A stretch of DNA of 64,000 bases from positions 496,001 through 560,000 of the forward strand of contig NZ_CP124613.1 of NCBI RefSeq assembly GCF_029958905.1, in the 5' to 3' direction. Positions 55,301-63,948 of this stretch are shown here, in pieces; position 1 is the stretch's first letter; the number at the start of each line of letters is the position of its first letter. Source of the stretch: Vibrio sp. YMD68. GTDB taxonomy: Bacteria; Pseudomonadota; Gammaproteobacteria; Enterobacterales; Vibrionaceae. The notes under the pieces are model-generated. The model made no database searches. It worked only from the letters and a program-made list of their open reading frames with translations, and was not told where the DNA came from. The translations under genes and the position numbers were made by a program.

Positions 55301-55485
55301 TCCACAACTTGTGGTGCTTGTCCTGGGTAGCTGGTTTTAATGATCACCTGCACATCGGAAAGGTCGGGCAGCGCGTCAACGGGGGTATTTTTAACGCTGT
55401 ATAACCCACCTAAGGTGAGCGCAACCGTTGCCACCAAAACGAGGAACCGGTTACTGATAGACCAGCGGATGATGGCATTGATCAT
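52357..55485 (-). CDS. cusA: CusA/CzcA-type heavy-metal RND efflux permease
   Basis: 1042 residues, inner-membrane proton-driven pump with twelve helices and two large periplasmic loops. SNRFLVLVATVALTLGGLYS is helix 1; GTPLLLGDIADINLGPQMRR and GGIAIAIGAMVDGAIVMIEN (helix 4 motif) are typical HME-RND sequences. Methionines in the periplasmic part favour Cu(I)/Ag(I). Starts as ATGA with the cusB stop. Confidence 0.93.
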   Translation of the reverse strand: MINAIIRWSISNRFLVLVATVALTLGGLYSVKNTPVDALPDLSDVQVIIKTSYPGQAPQVVEDQVTYPLTTAMLAVPGAETVRGYSFFGDSYVYIIFNDDTDMYWARSRVLEYLSQVAPSLPSSAKPTLGPDATGVGWIYSYVLQDKTGQHDLAQLRSIQDWFLKYELQTVAGVSEIATVGGMVKQYQVQIDPAKLRAYDLTLQQVNMAIQNGNQETGASVIEVAEAEHMVRTSGYLTSIEDIQSLPLKVTDKGTPLLLGDIADINLGPQMRRGISEFNGEGEAVGGVIVMRFGENASKVIDDVKTKLTELQNSLPDGVEIVATYDRSTLIDDAVENLWHKLAEEFIVVAVVCALFLFHLRSSLVIALSLPVGILSAFIVMHWQGINANIMSLGGIAIAIGAMVDGAIVMIENVHKHIERTPLTDKNRWQVIGKAAEEVGAPLFFSLLIITLSFVPVFALEGQEGKMFSPLAFTKTYAMAASAGLAITLVPVLMGYFIRGNILPEHKNPVNRSLVALYRPLLTVSLTYPKTMIVIAIALMGSAYYPLSKIGSEFIPPLDEGDLMYMPTTYPGISIGKARELLQQTNKLIKTVPEVKTVWGKVGRADTATDPAPLTMIETTIQFIPRDQWREGVTPESLRKEFNDLINFPGLTNAWVMPIKTRIDMLATGIKTPIGIKIAGSDLKVIEQIGLELEPILNQISGTASVYAERVAGGRYVTIDIKRKAAARYGLNIKDIQQVISTAVGGMNVGETVEGLERYPINVRYPQDYRNSVVKLQSLPLVTPNGARIALADVADIRYEDGPPMIKTENARPNGWVFVDIEGRDLGSYVQEAKQVVAAQLDLPTGYSLAWSGQYEYMERAKERLSVVVPVTLAIIMLLLYLSFRRIGEVLIIMGTLPLAMVGGIWLMYQLGFNFSIGVGVGFIALAGVAVEIGVIMLVYLNQAWHYKKLDAKENNQSLSMNDLLDAIREGAGLRVRPVMMTVLTVIIGLIPIMYGAGTGSSVMQRIAAPMIGGMTSALLLTLLVLPAVFMLWKRREISDNT

Positions 55486-57233
55486 TGTCGGCCTCCTTTG
55501 CTCTCTAGCGCTTTGAGCGCGTAATCTGAACCTTGTTTAATGACGAGAAACCGAACCGACTGCCCTTCAATAAACCCAGACAAGTCAACGCCTTCTTCTA
55601 CAGAGAAATTCATTTCTCCCGCTTGCCATTGCCACGCTTCTACTGGCGTGTGTTTGAGTGTGACCATACCAAAATCAGGCATAAGCATCGTAATATCACC
55701 TTCTACCCAAACTTCATTGATGGTGATGGCGCTAGTAGTGTTCAAATCGATGATTTCATATTGACCTGACTCGTTTTTTTGCATTTCAAAATCAATCCCT
55801 TGGCCTACTTTTAAAGCGGACATATCAATCGTTTGAGCAAGGTTGAAATCCATGGTCATACCGGGCCAGTTCCACTCCGGTACGGGTTGATGATTGATGG
55901 TTAGCATGTTGTGGTCGGCCATGACATTGGTAATTTCTCCCGTTGTCCATACCGTCGGTTGCGTGGATTCAACGCCATTAATGCGAGATAAATCCGCAGA
56001 TAAACTGGATTCTGAATCGAGCATAAAGTGTGCTGATGTCACGACGCGATCCTGTTCCGTTAATCCCGCTAACACTTCGATGCGGTCACCCGCTTCGCGT
56101 CCGGTGTCAATACGGGCAGATCGGTATTTCCCCTCGCCTAATGCAAGAACGATACGGCTCATTCCACCGGAACGAATGACTGACGAACGTGGAATCGTTA
56201 AAACGCTTTCATTGGTCACGGGCTGAAGGGCAATATTGGCAAACATGTTTGGTTTGAGTTCGCCGTTAGGGTTGGAAAACTTTAAACGCACGCGCAACGT
56301 TCGAGTTTTGGGATCGAGAATGGGGTACACATAGTCGATTTTGCCTTGCCAGGTTTTTCCAGAAATTGCATCTAGCGTCATCGTGGCATCACTGCCTGCA
56401 ATCATCCATTCAGCCTGACGCTCAAACACTTCGGCATCGACCCATACTTCATCAATGGGCCCCGCGCTGATAACAGATTGCGCTGGAGAGATGTAACCAC
56501 CTTCACGGATATTGAGGCTAGCGATGACACCGTGAGCGACCGCTTTGATGTCGATGGTTTGCGACGCTTTCCCACTGCTGACGATCTGTTTTATTTGCGC
56601 GCGATCAACGCCAAGAGAAATCAGACGTTCAGTAGCACCATTGACGAGCCCTCGACGCCCCGATTGGTATGCGCTCAGTAATTCTTCTTGCGCTTTAACA
56701 AGATCAGGAGAGTAAAACGTAAATAACACTTCCCCTTTATTAACGCGTTCTCCGACGGCATTGATATAGAGTTTTTCAACCCAACCCGCAGTACGTACGT
56801 TGGTTTGCCATAACAAACTTTCATCAAAAGCCACATAGCCGACGGTTTCAATGCGCGGCTCCAGTGGCTCCATTGTTGCGATCTCTGTCTTTACGCCAAG
56901 GTTATTTTCTACCGCTGAATCAATCGTTACGGTACCAGGCTTATCATTGTTTGCTGTGCCATCGTCGGCATAGACGGGGACTAAATCCATGCCCATCGGG
57001 GATTTTCCGGGCTTATCACGTTGATAATTGGGATCCATGGGCGCTACCCAATATAAAGGCTCATTGCTGCTTGTTGCGGTTGAGTCTGACATCACTTTGT
57101 CATTAGGATCGGTCTTACCATGAACCGCCATATCATGACCGTTTGAAACATGTGACTGCAAATACTGGCTGCCTGCATATCCAATGACGCCACCCACCAA
57201 TAATGCTACTAGGGTTAGTTTTACGGTTTTCAT
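55482..57233 (-). CDS. cusB: CusB membrane fusion protein with two C-terminal CusF-like domains
   Basis: 583 residues. N-terminal anchor helix, heavy-metal-binding segment YWVAPMDPNYQRDKPGKSPM (about 60-85), then the adaptor body (VNKGEVLFTFYSPDLVKAQE). The last ~150 residues hold two CusF-like beta-barrels: the first has INHQPVPEWNWPGMTMDFN, with the Trp and Met ligands of CusF; the second, LKHTPVEAWQWQAGEMNFSV, has lost one Met and the Pro-Gly-Met pattern. So the metallochaperone is fused to the adaptor. Confidence 0.92.
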   Translation of the reverse strand: MKTVKLTLVALLVGGVIGYAGSQYLQSHVSNGHDMAVHGKTDPNDKVMSDSTATSSNEPLYWVAPMDPNYQRDKPGKSPMGMDLVPVYADDGTANNDKPGTVTIDSAVENNLGVKTEIATMEPLEPRIETVGYVAFDESLLWQTNVRTAGWVEKLYINAVGERVNKGEVLFTFYSPDLVKAQEELLSAYQSGRRGLVNGATERLISLGVDRAQIKQIVSSGKASQTIDIKAVAHGVIASLNIREGGYISPAQSVISAGPIDEVWVDAEVFERQAEWMIAGSDATMTLDAISGKTWQGKIDYVYPILDPKTRTLRVRLKFSNPNGELKPNMFANIALQPVTNESVLTIPRSSVIRSGGMSRIVLALGEGKYRSARIDTGREAGDRIEVLAGLTEQDRVVTSAHFMLDSESSLSADLSRINGVESTQPTVWTTGEITNVMADHNMLTINHQPVPEWNWPGMTMDFNLAQTIDMSALKVGQGIDFEMQKNESGQYEIIDLNTTSAITINEVWVEGDITMLMPDFGMVTLKHTPVEAWQWQAGEMNFSVEEGVDLSGFIEGQSVRFLVIKQGSDYALKALESKGGRQ

Positions 57234-57234
57234 A

Positions 57235-58665
57235 TTAATGACTTCCTAATATTTTCTGTTGGTTTGCATGGTTTGCATGGTTTGCAAGTGGCTGGAGTTG
57301 TGGTTGTTCAACGGCATAATCAAATCCACCCAATAGATAGGCAAGATCACTATTGGTGATATTGATATCGGCGATTAAACGCCATTGCTCTAGTTCGAGC
57401 GCGAGTTCATCACGCGCGGCATTGATGACATCGTTAAACTGTGACGTATTATTTTGATAGCCTCGTTCGACGGCTTTTGTGCGGGATCTGGCGTGATTGA
57501 GTAAGGTGGATTGGTAACGCTCTAGACGCTGCTCAAGATTATTTTTGTCCACAAGCAGGGTGTTCACTTTGGCATTCATTTGCGCGAGCAAGACGTCTCT
57601 GTTTGACTTAGCCGCAACCACTTGATATTGAGCCGCAGCATGACTGCGATCTTGTCGATCTTCAGTAAATAGGGGGATATCCATGGTCAGGTAAGCACTG
57701 ACTAAATCAGAGGCTGGCTCACCGCCCATACCATTGGCTTGTCGATATCCATACATGACTTCGACGCCAAATTTTGGTGAATACGCTTCTTCGGCAATCG
57801 CCACTTGGGTTTGATTGGTATGGATTTGAGCATCGGCCATTTTTACCATGGGGTGCGACATTAATAGGGGGTAATACTCGGCATGACTATTTGAGCTTAA
57901 AGACTGATTTAATAATGCCCAATCCAACTCAAGGGTAGCCGCTACATCCGAATTTTGACGCAACCACTGTGGTCCTAACCATTCCGATAATTGCGCCAGG
58001 ATACGCTGTTGCATTTGTGTATTGGTGTGCAGTTTTTCATCGAATCGGCTGACTTGGAGTTGAGCATTGAGGAGATCTTGAGCGTCACTTTGACCAATGG
58101 AGTAATTGGTTTTAATAAAGTGTTCCATCTCACGCAGTAAGTTCTGGTTTTCTAAAAGAACGCGGTTGGCTTGTTGCAGGTAGCCAAGTTCTAGCCAGAG
58201 CTTCGTCATGGTATTCGCGACTTCAAGCTCACGAGCGGTGACTTTAAGCGCGATACCATCGGCTTGTTGATTCGCTTTCTTTTGCTGTAACTCTAAGGTG
58301 GCTCCACGTCCAAATTCTTGCATTAAGCCGACAGATATATTTGTCATTGGATCCTCGTCGAAGCGAAAACTATCAACAGGCATGCCGCCTATCCCAAATT
58401 TCAGTTTTGGATCCATTAAGGTGGTGCTTGCAATACCGGTTTCACGCATCGATTGAGATTGAGCTGAGTATTGTTCTCGACTGGCATCTCGACTCAATGC
58501 TGCATTAATGAGCGTATAAAGCTGTGTAGTCGAGGCTGCAATATCTTCAATACGGTTATTTTCGTGAGCCAACGTTAATGTCGGCAATACCGCTACGCTT
58601 GTTGTAATGCAAAGGCCAAAGACTTTGGATAAACCAAAACCATTTAATTTTATATTCACAATCAT
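57235..58665 (-). CDS. cusC: CusC-type outer-membrane efflux protein
   Basis: 476 residues, TolC-like family. Signal peptide ends near TLAHENN; the two long helical repeats (RETGIASTTLMDPKLKFGIG; RSRTKAVERGYQNNTSQFND) form the outer-membrane tunnel. One base separates it from cusB. Confidence 0.9.
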   Translation of the reverse strand: MIVNIKLNGFGLSKVFGLCITTSVAVLPTLTLAHENNRIEDIAASTTQLYTLINAALSRDASREQYSAQSQSMRETGIASTTLMDPKLKFGIGGMPVDSFRFDEDPMTNISVGLMQEFGRGATLELQQKKANQQADGIALKVTARELEVANTMTKLWLELGYLQQANRVLLENQNLLREMEHFIKTNYSIGQSDAQDLLNAQLQVSRFDEKLHTNTQMQQRILAQLSEWLGPQWLRQNSDVAATLELDWALLNQSLSSNSHAEYYPLLMSHPMVKMADAQIHTNQTQVAIAEEAYSPKFGVEVMYGYRQANGMGGEPASDLVSAYLTMDIPLFTEDRQDRSHAAAQYQVVAAKSNRDVLLAQMNAKVNTLLVDKNNLEQRLERYQSTLLNHARSRTKAVERGYQNNTSQFNDVINAARDELALELEQWRLIADINITNSDLAYLLGGFDYAVEQPQLQPLANHANHANQQKILGSH

Positions 58666-58760
58666 TATCCATTGTGGGCGTTAAAAAACGCATAGACAGA
58701 CCCCAAGATTTCAGGGTTCTCGTTACTCTGAACTAGGGAAAATAGTGGTGATCTATAAAA

Positions 58761-59249
58761 TTAAAGGGAAGGCGGGCGAAGAAGCGTCTCTGATCGCGTC
58801 ATTTTGTCACCAATATGGATGGACTGGTGCAACGCAAGAGTGGGTGAAAAAGTACTGAATAATAAACTACTGGAGAGCGGGTAAGAAAAACTTGAACAAA
58901 GTGACAGGCAACAAGTATGAGGGCCGTTATTGTTTTCGTCACAATGGTCATTTTGGGCTGAGGTTATTTCTTTATCGACGGCCGACTTTGAGTGATCTGG
59001 TGCGTGATGGTGACTCTCGTCATGACGTTTTTCACTGACCTCTTCAGCACCATGTAAACCTATCATGTCCATTTTAGCGAGTTTGTTGTGATTAACTTCT
59101 GAGGACGTGATGGTATGAGTAGGTTGCGAATTGCTCGTGACCATGACCGGCGAACTTGACACATAGCTAGACATCAATATTGCAACAATACTGAGTAACA
59201 CAATGAATGTGTTTTTTATTGAGTGAGTCATAGCATACGAGTTTGTCAT
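58761..59249 (-). CDS. Small exported Cys/His-rich protein of copper operon
   Basis: 162 residues: hydrophobic N-terminal signal (NTFIVLLSIVAILMSSYVSS), a His/Asp-rich middle (RHDESHHHAPDHSK) and HCDENNNGPHTCCLSLCSSF, suitable for metal binding. 95 bp upstream of cusC in the same direction, so probably the first gene of the copper operon. No named family; resembles small proteins often found before cus genes. Confidence 0.65.
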   Translation of the reverse strand: MTNSYAMTHSIKNTFIVLLSIVAILMSSYVSSSPVMVTSNSQPTHTITSSEVNHNKLAKMDMIGLHGAEEVSEKRHDESHHHAPDHSKSAVDKEITSAQNDHCDENNNGPHTCCLSLCSSFSYPLSSSLLFSTFSPTLALHQSIHIGDKMTRSETLLRPPSL

Positions 59250-59432
59250 AGCAATGCACTTTAATCCTTACCCTTGGGGTAAGGTCAATGGGTTTTTGAA
59301 AAACTTCCGCTGCAGTAGCACTGCGAATGTGTCCAGTATCGTTAACCTGATTGGAATATGTGATTATCGCAACATTTGACCCTACGTGTTTTGCTATTTC
59401 TACCTAAAAATTAGCAACTGATAATTAGCCTC

Positions 59433-59471
59433 AAACAAACAAAGATGGCGAGAGGCCAGCTTTGTTTGTTT
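59433..59471 (-). terminator. Long hairpin terminator after the DUF4198 gene
   Basis: AAACAAACAAAG (59433-59444) pairs with CTTTGTTTGTTT (59460-59471), extended inside by TGGC/GCCA. T-rich 3' arm in the leftward sense; 24 bp past the stop at 59495. Confidence 0.7.
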
Positions 59472-59494
59472 AAGCCATAATTCGTATTAACCAA

Positions 59495-60277
59495 TTACAA
59501 GTCTTGAGCTTCAATCCAAAGAACCGCATCCTGAGAAAGCTCTTTGCCTTTGAACTCAATATCCGGACCAGACCCCAAACAAGCGAAGCCCCACTTACCC
59601 GCTTTAGGAATACCGAAAGTGAACATCCCGTTATCGTCAGTAATCGCTACGAGAGCAGATGCAGGAGCCTCGCGATAACTGCCTTTAAATGCGTTAGCCT
59701 TTGAGTCGATATCGGAGTTAATAAATTCAATTTCACACTCAACCCCCGATTTTGGCTTACCTTCAGAAAGAAGCTGCCCTGTAAAAGTACTGCCCGCGAT
59801 AACTTGATATGGCTTGTTCTTAGGAACGATTTCTGTTTTCAGGCCAATTGGAACATCCCAACCCGTTGGCAGACCACCTTTGTTGATGTAACGCTTTGTG
59901 ATCTGTTGGATATAAATGTCTTCACCACCTTCATAATATGGCGCAGGCACTAAACCAAAGATGTAATCTCCGTTACGCTTAGCTTTATAGTCAGCCTTGA
60001 AAGCGTCAGCCGTATTATCGTGACCAGTCCAGGTTATTTTTTTTAGTTCTTTTAGAAGATCCGTTTTCTTATCTTTGAACATTACGAAGAACTGTTCAGG
60101 CTGTCCCATGTTCATGACATGCCCATTGTCCATTGGGTGACCGAACACAAGTTTCATATCAAGAGTTGTCGGTTTTTCCAGCTGAGATGTTGGAGTGTAC
60201 ATCAACTGAAAATGTGCGTGAGACGCTGCAGAAAGAGTCAGTGCAGCAGCACCTGCAAGTAGTGCGATTTTTTTCAT
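59495..60277 (-). CDS. DUF4198 periplasmic protein
   Basis: 260 residues with a signal peptide (KKIALLAGAAALTLSAASHA, cleavage before HFQLM). HFQLMYTPTSQLEKPTTLDM and FGHPMDNGHVMNM with several His/Met are typical of DUF4198, a family tied to metal uptake. The beta-sandwich end (DDNGMFTFGIPKAGKWGFAC) is also usual. Its shared promoter region with feoAB suggests a part in iron handling, which is inferred. Confidence 0.85.
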   Translation of the reverse strand: MKKIALLAGAAALTLSAASHAHFQLMYTPTSQLEKPTTLDMKLVFGHPMDNGHVMNMGQPEQFFVMFKDKKTDLLKELKKITWTGHDNTADAFKADYKAKRNGDYIFGLVPAPYYEGGEDIYIQQITKRYINKGGLPTGWDVPIGLKTEIVPKNKPYQVIAGSTFTGQLLSEGKPKSGVECEIEFINSDIDSKANAFKGSYREAPASALVAITDDNGMFTFGIPKAGKWGFACLGSGPDIEFKGKELSQDAVLWIEAQDL

Positions 60278-60303
60278 TTCTTTTTCCCTAAAATTAACAA
60301 CAA

Positions 60304-60615
60304 TTATTCAACGATATCTTTACCGCTGATCTCAATCGAATGACCCGGACCAGCATTAAATTGGACTTTGTAATCACCCAGTGGCTTGTTAAATTCAAAC
60401 TCACCATCTTCATTTATTTCACTTTTAATTAGCTCCTTGTCTGAGGCATCCACAACCGTCATAGCGACCCCCGCTGCTGATGAACCATCTGAAAAGCCAC
60501 CTTCACAAAGAACGGTTCCATCACTGTTGTCGTAACAGGAAAATAGAGGGGTATGGGCTAATACCTGACCGCTAAATAAAGCAGCGGCAATAAGAGGCAT
60601 AATGAATTTATCCAT
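60304..60615 (-). CDS. Small periplasmic protein, co-transcribed with DUF4198
   Basis: 103 residues: signal peptide ending VLAH, two Cys (SCYDNSDGTVLCEGGFSDGS) and a transthyretin-like end (EDGEFEFNKPLGDYKVQFNA). First gene of the leftward unit 26 bp before the DUF4198 gene. Possibly a metal-binding partner. Confidence 0.7.
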   Translation of the reverse strand: MDKFIMPLIAAALFSGQVLAHTPLFSCYDNSDGTVLCEGGFSDGSSAAGVAMTVVDASDKELIKSEINEDGEFEFNKPLGDYKVQFNAGPGHSIEISGKDIVE

Positions 60616-60752
60616 GGTTGTTCCTTAATAGTAAATTGCTGGCTGTCACTCTATTCCATCGTATGAATGCTCAAGTACAGGCCCGAAGTGCGACCTATTC
60701 TAACTATTACCGATATGAATAAAAGTAGTTCTTATTATCATTTGTACTTATA

Positions 60753-60766
60753 TTGATTGAGATCAA
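60753..60766. promoter_or_regulatory. FNR box
   Basis: TTGATTGAGATCAA is a perfect match to TTGAT-N4-ATCAA. It lies 91 bp upstream of feoA. Anaerobic activation of ferrous iron uptake by FNR is well established in E. coli. Confidence 0.8.
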
Positions 60767-60771
60767 TTTGT

Positions 60772-60786
60772 TGATAATAATTATCA
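60772..60786. promoter_or_regulatory. Fur box
   Basis: TGATAATAATTATCA is a perfect 7-1-7 palindrome, the core Fur site. Centred between feoA and the divergent small periplasmic gene, five bases after the FNR box, so both units are probably iron-repressed. Confidence 0.85.
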
Positions 60787-60856
60787 TTAGCGCTGTATTC
60801 TAACGGATGGGTCCGCTACTCTGATCAACAAATCTTAGGCTAATGATTTAAAGTAA

Positions 60857-61090
60857 ATGAACATACAATTGTCAGAATTAAAACCTGGTGAAAAGGGGGT
60901 TATCCTTTCCCACCATGCGGAAGGTGTAGTGAGGCAACGCTTATTGGACCTAGGTTTGATACCAGAAATGGAATTAGAATTGGTACGTTATGCTCCTATG
61001 GGTGACCCACTAGAAATACGAGTAGGCTTAACAAACGTGGTGATCAGAGTTAAAGAAGCTGAAACTGTAATTGTTGACTGTTATAGATAA
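60857..61090 (+). CDS. feoA: Ferrous iron transport protein FeoA
   Basis: 77 residues, SH3-like FeoA: LSELKPGEKGVILSHHAEGV, RQRLLDLGLIPEMELELVRY, GDPLEIRVG. Small cytosolic partner of FeoB. Directly before feoB. Confidence 0.93.
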   Translation: MNIQLSELKPGEKGVILSHHAEGVVRQRLLDLGLIPEMELELVRYAPMGDPLEIRVGLTNVVIRVKEAETVIVDCYR

Positions 61091-61112
61091 AAAACCTGTC
61101 AGAGTGTATTCG

Positions 61113-63614
61113 ATGAACAAACAAAAAATCTTATTGGCAGGACAACAAAATGCTGGTAAGTCCACTATCTTTAACATGCTATCCGGCGCTCGCCAGCATG
61201 TTGCAAACTACCCCGGTGTCACCGTTGATAAAAAAACCGGCTATTTTTCCAACAAAAATGGCTCATATCAGCTGATTGATCTTCCCGGCACATATAGCCT
61301 AACCAGTTTTTCACTCGAGGAACGAGTGGCACGACGTGCGCTACGTGAAGAGCATGCTGATGTCATATTAAATATCATCGATGCCGCGAATATTCATCGC
61401 TCTCTCCATCTTACTCTGCAACTAATGGAGTTAGAGCTGCCTGTTGCCATTGCACTTAATATGATGGATGTTGCTGAGTCAGAAGGTCTGAGTATTGATT
61501 CGGCCAAACTCGCTAAAGAGCTTAACACGCCAGTCATAAAGTGCATCGGACGACAAGGTAAAGGGGTGTCTGAAATATCTGACGCAGTCACACATGTAAC
61601 CAATAGCAATTTTACAATTCCCCACCCAAAACTTGAAGGTTCAATAACGGCTATCTCTGCCCTGTTAAAAAAAATGGAACTGAAAGAAGCTCCAGCTCTG
61701 CGCTGGCTATCAATGAGGTTGCTAGAACAAGATAGAGAGGCGATAGTATGGCTATCTGAAGCGATAGATGAAAGGTGCTTCGAATTACTTCAAAATACAA
61801 TATCTGATGAGCGAGAAAAAATCGCAGACATGCTGACTGTGGGTATCAATGATTACGTTATCGCTCAAAGGCAACTTGTCGTGAAAGCGTTGCTTTCCAC
61901 CTGCGTCCAGTTTACTCATAGAGATACTGATGAAAAGACTTTGACACAAAAGCTTGACCGTATCGTATTAAGTAAACTGGGGGCACCAATCTGCCTAATT
62001 TGTACGATATTTATTATTTATCAGTGTGCCATCGTTTACGGTTATGAGCTCACTAACTACTGGTGGCCTTACCTTGCCTCAATGAGAGAGCTGATTGCCG
62101 GATTACTTCCTGAAGCGGGGTTCCTGTATGACCCTTACGCTCGTTCTCTTGGCTTATGGCTCGTAGACTCTGCCAATACCCTTCTCAACTATATCCCTAT
62201 CTTTCTAATATTATTTGCCATGATTGCGATACTGGAAGACTCTGGTTATATGGCACGCATCGCGTTTATCTGTGACAAAATGCTAAGTAAGTTTGGCTTG
62301 CACGGTCAAAGTACATTGCCTATGATTCTGGCCGGTGTTTTTGCTGGCGGTTGTGCGGTACCTGGTATTATGGCAACCAAAGGTATTCCTGACAACAGAG
62401 CCAGATTGGCGACGATTCTGACTGTTCCGTATATGAACTGCCTCGCTAAAGTACCTTTATATACTCTACTCTTAGGGCTATTTTTTGTAGAAAATAAATC
62501 TCTAATGACTTTCTACATCTCTACTATCTCTATTATTGCCGCGTTACTAGTTGCAAAACTACTGACAAAGACCGTACTTCGCCGTACTGAAACCGCCCCG
62601 TTTATTATGGAGCTACCAAGGTACAACCTACCAACCGTTCGTAGTGTGGTGACTCGTTCTCTTGAGCGTACATGGATGTATGTGCGTAAGGTAGGTACGA
62701 TAGTATTGGCTGTATCCACCGTTATTTTTGTGCTTCTTCAATTCCCGGGAGTTCCAGAGCCTGAGAGGTTAGAGTTTCAGGCCCAGGCGGAACGTGCAGT
62801 TGTCACATTTGAAAAGAAAATTGCCAAGACAAGTTATGCAGGGAAGTTTGATGACACTTCTCTACCAGAGCTCGTTAACTTCTATACCGATTATAAGCGT
62901 GCAAAACTGAACGCTTCCGGTGCTGCTGGTTCAAAGAAAGTCAATCAGACATTTACTAATCGAAACGCAGCGTTCTTTACTATTGTCAGGCCAGCAAAGG
63001 GAGATAAAGAAGCTAAAACGGTCAACAAAGCACTGAGAAAACTGGCATCAACGCGTAAAATGCTTCGTCGCCAGATGAAAGAACGCAGATTGGAAGCCTC
63101 ACTGCTGGGGAGTTTTGGCCGCTCTATTGAGCCTGTCACTAAGTATGCTGGTTTTGACTGGAAAGTGAATATTGCACTCTTCTCTTCCTTTGTTGCACGA
63201 GAAAGCAGCGTCGCAACATTGAGTGTGCTGTTTCAACAAGATGAAGATAGTAATAAAAAACTCGAAGAGCGTATGGCCGACTCAAACGAGCTGGCTGCCC
63301 ATGGTGAAGTAATGGCGGTTGCACTGATTTTATTCTTTATTCTTTATCCTCCATGCCTTGCAACCGTGATGATGATTAAAGTACAAACTGGTAAGTATAA
63401 ATGGATGTTACTGTCTATCGTTCTGCCCACCTTGATAGGTTTCACTGTCTCAACAATCGTCTACACATTGGGTACAAAGTTTAATATGAGTGGCATTGAA
63501 CTAATGACACTTACTTACTTTAGCGGGCTAATACTCTTACTGCTCTTAGGCTTGAAAGATTGGATAAGGCTGAAAATGCTGCCCGCCGAAATCTTAATAA
63601 AAAACATAACGTGA
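61113..63614 (+). CDS. feoB: Ferrous iron transporter FeoB
   Basis: About 833 residues. N-terminal G-domain: G1 GQQNAGKST, G3 DLPGTYS, G4 ALNMMDVAE; then the guanine-dissociation-inhibitor region and the membrane part with the Gate motifs (GVFAGGCAVPGIMATKGIPD; VARESSVATLSVLFQ). About 95 extra residues (about 555-645; basic, LRKLASTRKMLRRQMKERRL) sit in a loop between membrane helices. GQQNAGKST in place of GNPNSGKTT is unusual. Start 61113 matches the G-domain start; a longer frame begins inside feoA. Confidence 0.92.
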   Translation: MNKQKILLAGQQNAGKSTIFNMLSGARQHVANYPGVTVDKKTGYFSNKNGSYQLIDLPGTYSLTSFSLEERVARRALREEHADVILNIIDAANIHRSLHLTLQLMELELPVAIALNMMDVAESEGLSIDSAKLAKELNTPVIKCIGRQGKGVSEISDAVTHVTNSNFTIPHPKLEGSITAISALLKKMELKEAPALRWLSMRLLEQDREAIVWLSEAIDERCFELLQNTISDEREKIADMLTVGINDYVIAQRQLVVKALLSTCVQFTHRDTDEKTLTQKLDRIVLSKLGAPICLICTIFIIYQCAIVYGYELTNYWWPYLASMRELIAGLLPEAGFLYDPYARSLGLWLVDSANTLLNYIPIFLILFAMIAILEDSGYMARIAFICDKMLSKFGLHGQSTLPMILAGVFAGGCAVPGIMATKGIPDNRARLATILTVPYMNCLAKVPLYTLLLGLFFVENKSLMTFYISTISIIAALLVAKLLTKTVLRRTETAPFIMELPRYNLPTVRSVVTRSLERTWMYVRKVGTIVLAVSTVIFVLLQFPGVPEPERLEFQAQAERAVVTFEKKIAKTSYAGKFDDTSLPELVNFYTDYKRAKLNASGAAGSKKVNQTFTNRNAAFFTIVRPAKGDKEAKTVNKALRKLASTRKMLRRQMKERRLEASLLGSFGRSIEPVTKYAGFDWKVNIALFSSFVARESSVATLSVLFQQDEDSNKKLEERMADSNELAAHGEVMAVALILFFILYPPCLATVMMIKVQTGKYKWMLLSIVLPTLIGFTVSTIVYTLGTKFNMSGIELMTLTYFSGLILLLLLGLKDWIRLKMLPAEILIKNIT

Positions 63615-63775
63615 TGCCTATGTACGAGCAAACTATAAACTTTTGGGATATTGCCATCGTCGCTATCATCGTTGGAGGCGCGGCGTATTTCATTTACCGT
63701 AAAGTGTTTAAAAAGAAAAACGCTTGTGGTGGCGGTTGCGATTCGTGTCCCAGCTCATTAAAGAAAAACAACTAG
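63614..63775 (+). CDS. FeoB-associated Cys-rich membrane protein
   Basis: 53 residues: one membrane helix (FWDIAIVAIIVGGAAYFIYR) then KNACGGGCDSCPSS with four clustered cysteines. ATG overlaps the feoB stop (TGATG). Such peptides replace FeoC in some feo operons. Confidence 0.9.
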   Translation: MPMYEQTINFWDIAIVAIIVGGAAYFIYRKVFKKKNACGGGCDSCPSSLKKNN

Positions 63776-63812
63776 ATATTGTGGGAAACTTACCTAGATT
63801 TATAAAATGAAT

Positions 63813-63948
63813 GGGGTCAGATCTTGCCTTTTGCCTTTTCAAAGAGAGTGGCCCAGTCATTAGCTAGGCCATGTTTGTTTAGTGAAGAAGATGAACACGT
63901 TACTATTCTAATTTTACTCGCTGGAAGCAAAACGCAAGACCTGACCCC
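63813..63948. mobile_element. RAYT-type element, copy G (subfamily 2)
   Basis: 136 bp, nearly identical to copy C, with GGGGTCAGATCTTGC and GCAAGACCTGACCCC ends, located after the feo operon and far from the toxin array. Shows that the element family is dispersed in the genome. The rest of 63776-64000 shows nothing else. Confidence 0.85.
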
